A stretch of DNA of 64,000 nucleotides. It comes from Nymphaea colorata. Taxonomy: Eukaryota > Streptophyta > Magnoliopsida > Nymphaeales > Nymphaeaceae. The DNA lies in the NCBI RefSeq assembly GCF_008831285.2, contig NC_045138.2, positions 17,889,934 through 17,953,933 of the forward strand, written 5' to 3'. The position numbers were made by a program, and so were the translations under genes. How positions within the stretch are numbered: position 1 is the stretch's first letter; the number at the start of each line of letters is the position of its first letter. This document shows positions 59,328 through 64,000 of this stretch, piece by piece. The notes below the pieces were generated by a model. The model ran no database searches. It was not told the origin of the DNA and worked only from the letters and a program-made list of their open reading frames with translations.

Positions 59328-61104
59328 CCCTTTTCCTTCGTTAATGTTGTTTTTTGTTCTTTTACTATTCACATATTGATTCAGTGTTCCTTAATTTGAT
59401 ATTTTTGTGTTCCTCGGATGTAGAAACGCTGCTATAAAACAAGCTTATAGACTTTTTCTTCGTGGCTTGCCCTGTAAATTCCACAGAAGCTTGTGATTTA
59501 TAAGAAAGGAAAAACTTAGGATGCTGGCATAGTCCGTGGTTTTTCTACCGGCTGTGTTTGTTTCGTTCTCTTAAATCGTAATTGCAGTTAAGGAAAAATG
59601 TGGAAATAACAGGTCTGACATCTGAGCAGTCATGCTGCCAATTGATTTCTTGTCACTTTCATGGAAGTCCTATATTCATTGTGAGTTGAATAATTTGACA
59701 TCAGTTGTCCCTTAGATAGAAGAACTACCACCTACAGTATAGCTACAGTGGCTTCTCAATACGGATTGGCAATCCAAACACTACCATAGGTTAATGACTT
59801 TTTCGCACATCTAAAAGACATATTATGTGTTTCTCGCATTTATGCAGTCTGAATCCTATGATTGCCCGTAGGTAAATAATATCTCCTCTCCCTTTAGACA
59901 CGTACAAGGTTTGAAGATTAGGATTCTAGTGGCCCAAGTGGGTTCTAAGCTAGTGATCTATTGTCATAAGCATGATTAACCAGATGAAACAAGCAATAAG
60001 AACATTGATTTTATCACCATGTTGGTTGCTTGAACAAATCTCGTTTCTTGAATCTGAACGTGAGTCCACCGTCCTAATAGGAAAATAGAACAGAAAAAAG
60101 TTACATTTAACTAAAGAATTTACGAGGATAAAAAGTACAGATGAAAATAAATAAATATATATATCCATATAATACATATATATATTATATATTTTACAGA
60201 ATAGAGATTTCACCTCCCCTTCCTTGATATCATAAATCCCGTGAATTAGTTCAAATACTGCCAAACAGATTAAAAGCTCTTTTTTCAGGGTAGGAAGGGA
60301 ATATAATGAAGATTGAGGAGATGACAAAAAATATTTTTTAAAAAATAAAATGAAAAGCAAGAAAAGGGGGACAGAAGCAATAGCAGGCAGGAAGAGAGTC
60401 CTGGGGAAAAAAAATTAGGTAGGAACCAAAGCAACTTGCTGAGCTCGTTAAAACCGAACTTCACATGCTTCTAACAAACATTTCTGGGCCTCCTCTGCTT
60501 CAACAAAGATGCTTTAATCTTCAAAATTTCAACCGTTCTTTTCAGTATACCAGGAATTTCAACATTTTCTTCAAATTTCTTTTCCCAATTACTTCCTGGT
60601 TCAACAATTTGGTTCATTGCTTGATCAAATAAATGATTCTACTTGACAAAGCTTGCTGGCTTCAGAGACCTATTTGCTGTAACACGAAATTCCGAATCGA
60701 GAAAACCAGATTGAGATGCCACACAAACCGGGCAAACAGATACATTGAAACTAAATCGTTGGGGAGAAAAAAACTCGAAACCCAGATAGGAGACTACTTA
60801 CATATGTATTGAGCTGCCTAACAAAGCTAGAAAAGTTATTATGCTTGAAGAATCTGGGCAGCAACTCCGTGGAAAATCTGTGAGTGTCCCAAACGACAAA
60901 GCTGCTTCCTGTCGAGGACCAAGAGAGCAACTCGTCCGTGCTAGGGTCGTCCACCATGTCATAAGTCTTACTCAGAAAAGGAGGTGGAGTGGGATCATGG
61001 AGACCCTGCAATGGCAGAGGAGGGTAGACGTAGGGTTCACAAGAGGAAGAAAATGCGGCCTCTTCATTATTCTCCTCCTTCACTGCGGTGCCGTATGTGT
61101 TCAT
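58320..61104 (-). CDS. HSFA6B-like: Class A heat stress transcription factor, HsfA2/A6 group (A6b-like), 361 aa
   Basis: Heat stress factors bind nGAAn repeats as trimers and activate chaperone genes. Exons: 61104-60802 and 59102-58320 (TGA stop), joined in phase 0 right after QLNTY, the intron position conserved in plant HSF genes. Domains: winged-helix DNA-binding domain about 40-134 ([12 protein letters not shown] to KRRKPP) with the recognition-helix segment [22 protein letters not shown] coiled coil about 151-212 with the longer class A spacing; basic nuclear signal KKRRRP about 237-242; acidic-aromatic activator motif [10 protein letters not shown] about 318-327; leucine-rich export-like end [11 protein letters not shown] about 346-356. 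[11 protein letters not shown] and the GFLGSS ending point to HsfA6b, with HsfA2 the alternative. The ATG at 61104 is the first in a frame open further upstream. Heat-shock elements lie in its promoter. Confidence 0.94.
59103..60801 (-). other. HSF intron 1
   Basis: This 1.7-kb intron splits the DNA-binding domain. It contains a GA tract at about 59299-59326 and an AT-rich stretch near 60150-60192. No second exon candidate inside it is convincing. Confidence 0.8.
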
Positions 61105-61482
61105 GATCACCCGCAAAAATGATAACCAGAAGAGCAGCAATACAACAGTTTTTGCACAATCGGGGAAAGGGAATGACACAGAACAGCGCGTTAAAGAAAG
61201 GAAAAATTGATCTAAATCCAAAAGAGGCAACAGAACGGGCGCAAAGAATTAAAGATTCCCCACAAGTGTCTTTCGGGTATGAAGATATAAAACAGGAACC
61301 CAACTATATAGCTGAAAAAACATCTGGTTTCTACCAGAGACGAAGAGCAAGAGAGAGAGAGAAGGACGCAGGAATTTCAATTTTTACGGAAACAAGAAAC
61401 AAGAAGCGAAGAAATCTTGCCGATAAGATAGATAAACTCTAAAAAAAGAAACAGAAACAGAGATAGAGAGAGGGTGGGGGAG

Positions 61483-61490
61483 ATATTTAT
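61483..61490 (-). promoter_or_regulatory. Possible HSF TATA element
   Basis: The minus strand reads ATAAATAT about 380 bp upstream of the ATG and 140-230 bp downstream of the heat-shock elements, a reasonable core-promoter placement that would leave a leader of roughly 350 nt. Confidence 0.4.
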
Positions 61491-61626
61491 GTGTGAGAAA
61501 CGAAGCTGCAGGTGGGCTTTAATGGATGAAAAGGGGAGTGACGAATTCTTGACTGATAAGAAGAGGAAAAGCTTCCTGGTTATCGAAATTTGAAATGGTA
61601 GAAGAGGGATTAAATGGGGAGGTAGA

Positions 61627-61720
61627 GGAAGGTTCTAGACTCTCAACAGTACTGAAAATTATTCCAGAGACGTGATACCCGACCTTCTTTCGCCTTCCTG
61701 GAGAATGTTCTGGAAATTTC
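61627..61720 (-). promoter_or_regulatory. Heat-shock-element cluster in the HSF promoter
   Basis: There are two elements. At 61703-61720 stand four perfect alternating units, GAAtgTTCtgGAAatTTC. At 61628-61640 stand GAAggTTCtaGAc, two perfect units and a partial third. A looser element (GAAaattaTTCcaGA) lies near 61655. This is the binding pattern for HSF trimers, and it suggests auto-activation or cross-activation of the gene. Confidence 0.8.
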
Positions 61721-62883
61721 TTCAGTGGCTTACTCGGCCGCTGGTTTCTCAGTCTTGCCAGTCTCTCTCGCGAAGAGATAACAGTTGACCAACAACCCAC
61801 CCGAAAGTCAAGCCCCAGATCTTTCCCAGGTTTCCACTTCCACAAAGCACTATCGTGATCTGGAAGGATGCCTGTAAATAAAAAACTGGCAGATGAGAAA
61901 GGGAGCTTGATCTTCGGGTTCACCACACGATCCCCTTTACTAGTTTGACTGAGAGAACCGTCTTCCGAATCCGTCGTTCTTTCTGGAACAATAAAGAGAT
62001 GTTTCTCCAAATTACCCTTTTTACGCCGAATACAAACAAATAAGGGTTTTTTTTTTCTTTTTGAATTTTAACTAAAAAAAACTTTTAGATTATGCAATTT
62101 TAACATAAATATGGAAATCTTTTGGATCTTGAAAAATCAAGACCCCTATAATGTGATCATTTTTACAACTTAAAATTTCATTATCTGCGCCCAAGATCTA
62201 AGGTTTCGTGATATTTTTAACTTAGTTTATAAAAAAAAAATGAATCATGCAGGACTCGTGATACTTTCACTGATGGGTTTTAAATATTTAATCATGTCTG
62301 AATATGCAGCCAACTGATTTCAATTCTCCCATGTGTGTGTCAAAAGAAGTAAGATTAGTCCAAAATCGATTTGAATTTAGAAGTATCACTAATCAGAGGG
62401 TTTCATTCCGGAGGCCAAGACGACATAAACCATGGTAATTTTAAAATTTCAATTTAAATATATAAAAACTTGAAAGCTTATATTTCAGATATTGCTAAGT
62501 TTTGAAACTATTGTTGACCCCTGCAACGAAAAAAATTTTAGCTTCACCACTAGATATAGAAAGTGCTATGGCTACCCAATATATGCATTTTTCAATATTA
62601 TAAAATGAGATGGATCAAAATCTCAATTAAATTCATGTTTTAGAACCCAAGTTTTATTCATTTCAATCAGTTTTCATTTTCATGATATAACACAAAGATG
62701 TCATAGATTCAACTTGCAAGTGAACCTGTCTCTTTAGTTTCACAAACAACACTAAACAGTTGGTACCTATTGTTTATTATTATGCATAACAATGAATGCA
62801 GATTCAAACTTAAAATTAAACTTAAAATAAGAATGAGCTTTCTAAGACTGGTCTTAGGGCAGAAAGGGTAGTTGTAGAAAGGG

Positions 62884-62885
<2 letters not shown>

Positions 62886-62938
<53 letters not shown>
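62886..62938. repeat. (AT)n array
   Basis: AT dinucleotides with one ACAT interruption, upstream of the HSF promoter. Confidence 0.9.
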
Positions 62939-62939
<1 letters not shown>

Positions 62940-63627
62940 ACCAGACCCCTCAAGTCCCATTGGAAGTCGAAAAAATCTAAAGCAGGTATCGAATATTTTT
63001 ATATAGTTTAGGTGGGTGATGTAGAGTGCGGTCGCCTAGGTTTCCTTTATTAGATATTTCTCCTTCAGGCTATCGTTTCTCACTGGCTGACTTCATAAAT
63101 ACTTCAGGCTTCCTCGTTTGAAGTATATCTTCGTTGGATTTGTTTTGTTCGGTACGCTCATAAAAATATCACTGAGAATGTTAGATATCTCCCCCCTACT
63201 GTTGACTCATCAGTATTGTTACGTATCAGCCAGTATCACCTTCTTTTTTAATGTTTAAATTTAATTATTAATTTCAAAATATTATGAATTATTTTAAATT
63301 CAGAAAATATATAAACTTATATATTGTCCCCAATACAAAAGATAATAGCAACATGAGATGAAGGAATTCATTTTCGAGGACTAAGATTACCACAGGAACC
63401 ATATTTTTCCGAACTGATGTCCAAAAGAAAGAAACAGAAAGGAAGATGCATTTGACTGAATCTTTTTGGCGGATTCCTACTTGACACAAAATTTCCAAGT
63501 TAAGCGTTTTAGTGCAGCGACCAGGGTGCGTAATTTATTCTCACGTTGAGGGGTTTTAGGTAAAGTGGCTTTTTCCGTTTCCGGCTTCGAAGCCCCAGTT
63601 TTACAAAGGTTTCTAGCGGGAAGGCGG

Positions 63628-63674
63628 GGAAGGTTCTAGACTTTGTCGTTTTGCGGGAACGTTCGAGAAATTTC
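63628..63674. promoter_or_regulatory. Second heat-shock-element cluster, no gene attached
   Basis: GAAggTTCtaGAc at 63629-63641 is followed at 63657-63674 by four perfect units, GAAcgTTCgaGAAatTTC. The order, and a 15-base identical string (ggaaggttctagact), match the HSF promoter cluster 2 kb away. The target gene is not visible; it may lie beyond the right edge. Confidence 0.75.
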
Positions 63675-63942
63675 TCCATGCTTCCGCTTCCAACATCTGC
63701 CCGAACCGAGCGAGTCCGCCCAAAAGACTGTGGGTCCCACAAAAGGAACGCGTGTATATCTACAATGGGCCGTACAAACATGAGTGGAGGTGGGGCCCTA
63801 GAGCCTCAACCAAAAGCTAGATAAGGTTCCCGTCTAACATCCTATTTCAATTCGGGTTTGATACATCCGATCCAGTAAGGATCCTTTAAATATAATATTT
63901 AAGATGTTTTTTTTTAATCTAACCTTATCAATACGATCTTAA

Positions 63943-64000
63943 GGATAAGTTGATCAAAATATATGATAAGTTGATCAAAATATATGATAAGTTGATGCAA
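63943..64000 (+). repeat. 21-bp tandem repeat at the right edge
   Basis: Copies of gataagttgatcaaaatata begin at 63943, 63964 and 63985. The third is cut short or diverges (gataagttgatgcaa) as the window ends, so the full array size is unknown. Confidence 0.9.

Larger units (their letters stand above)
61105..64000. other. Region upstream of the HSF gene to the window edge
   Basis: The first 650 bp is the HSF leader and promoter. Beyond it is AT-rich spacer with an AT array at about 62886-62938, then a GC-richer island around 63500-63800 holding the second heat-shock-element cluster, and a 21-bp tandem repeat at the edge. No coding gene is supported. The open frame at 63509-63781 on the minus strand overlaps the element cluster and resembles nothing known. 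Confidence 0.65.

Noticed and set aside
29288-61104. Functional stress or trafficking gene cluster
   Set aside because: The genes are unrelated families with separate promoters. Plant genomes mix such genes, and nothing in the sequence ties them together.
61067-61303. Upstream open frame in the HSF leader
   Set aside because: It begins at TTG, not ATG, and shows no conserved uORF peptide that I recognise.
63509-63781. 90-aa minus-strand frame as a heat-induced small protein
   Set aside because: It overlaps the heat-shock-element cluster itself and resembles no small heat-shock protein (no alpha-crystallin motif).

Overview
The window is nuclear DNA of a flowering plant. The genes are split by many GT-AG introns, the proteins are plant-specific or match plant forms best (SPIRRIG BEACH protein, p24 beta, ELIP, IDD zinc finger, dymeclin, class A heat stress factor), and the AT-rich spacers are full of (CT)n, (GA)n, (AT)n and (CA)n tracts and short inverted-repeat elements. 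The species or order cannot be fixed from the sequence alone. No bacterial, viral, organellar, CRISPR or phage feature was seen.

All six recognisable genes lie on the minus strand, so the high coordinate is the 5' end. From left to right: (1) 5656-26622, a SPIRRIG homologue in 19 exons, 3587 aa. (2) 29288-31051, a p24 beta cargo receptor in 4 exons, 222 aa. (3) 32210-33435, an early light-induced protein (ELIP) in 3 exons, 184 aa. (4) 36156-38198, an INDETERMINATE-DOMAIN zinc-finger factor in 3 exons, 364 aa, with an unusual C-terminus. (5) 46154-54766, dymeclin in 18 exons, 719 aa. (6) 58320-61104, a class A heat stress transcription factor (HsfA2/A6 group, most like A6b) in 2 exons, 361 aa. 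I joined the exons by hand by matching splice sites and codon phase. Every junction keeps frame and each gene ends at a stop.

The spacers at 1-5655, 26623-29287, 31052-32209, 33436-36155, 38199-46153, 54767-58319 and 61105-64000 hold no gene I can support. They carry microsatellites, a degenerate telomere-like tract (1603-1641), a possible tRNA-derived SINE (about 43150-43255), paired inverted-repeat elements (about 34994-35285) and a 21-bp tandem repeat running into the right edge.

The genes do not form a pathway. Three act on membranes or trafficking (SPIRRIG, p24, dymeclin), two respond to stress (ELIP, HSF) and one is developmental (IDD). The most interesting regulatory signal is a pair of similar heat-shock-element clusters. 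One sits in the HSF promoter (61627-61720). The other (63628-63674) lies 2 kb further upstream with no gene attached. The most interesting structural oddity is a three-copy 54-bp repeat in dymeclin intron 12 that stays in frame with the preceding exon.
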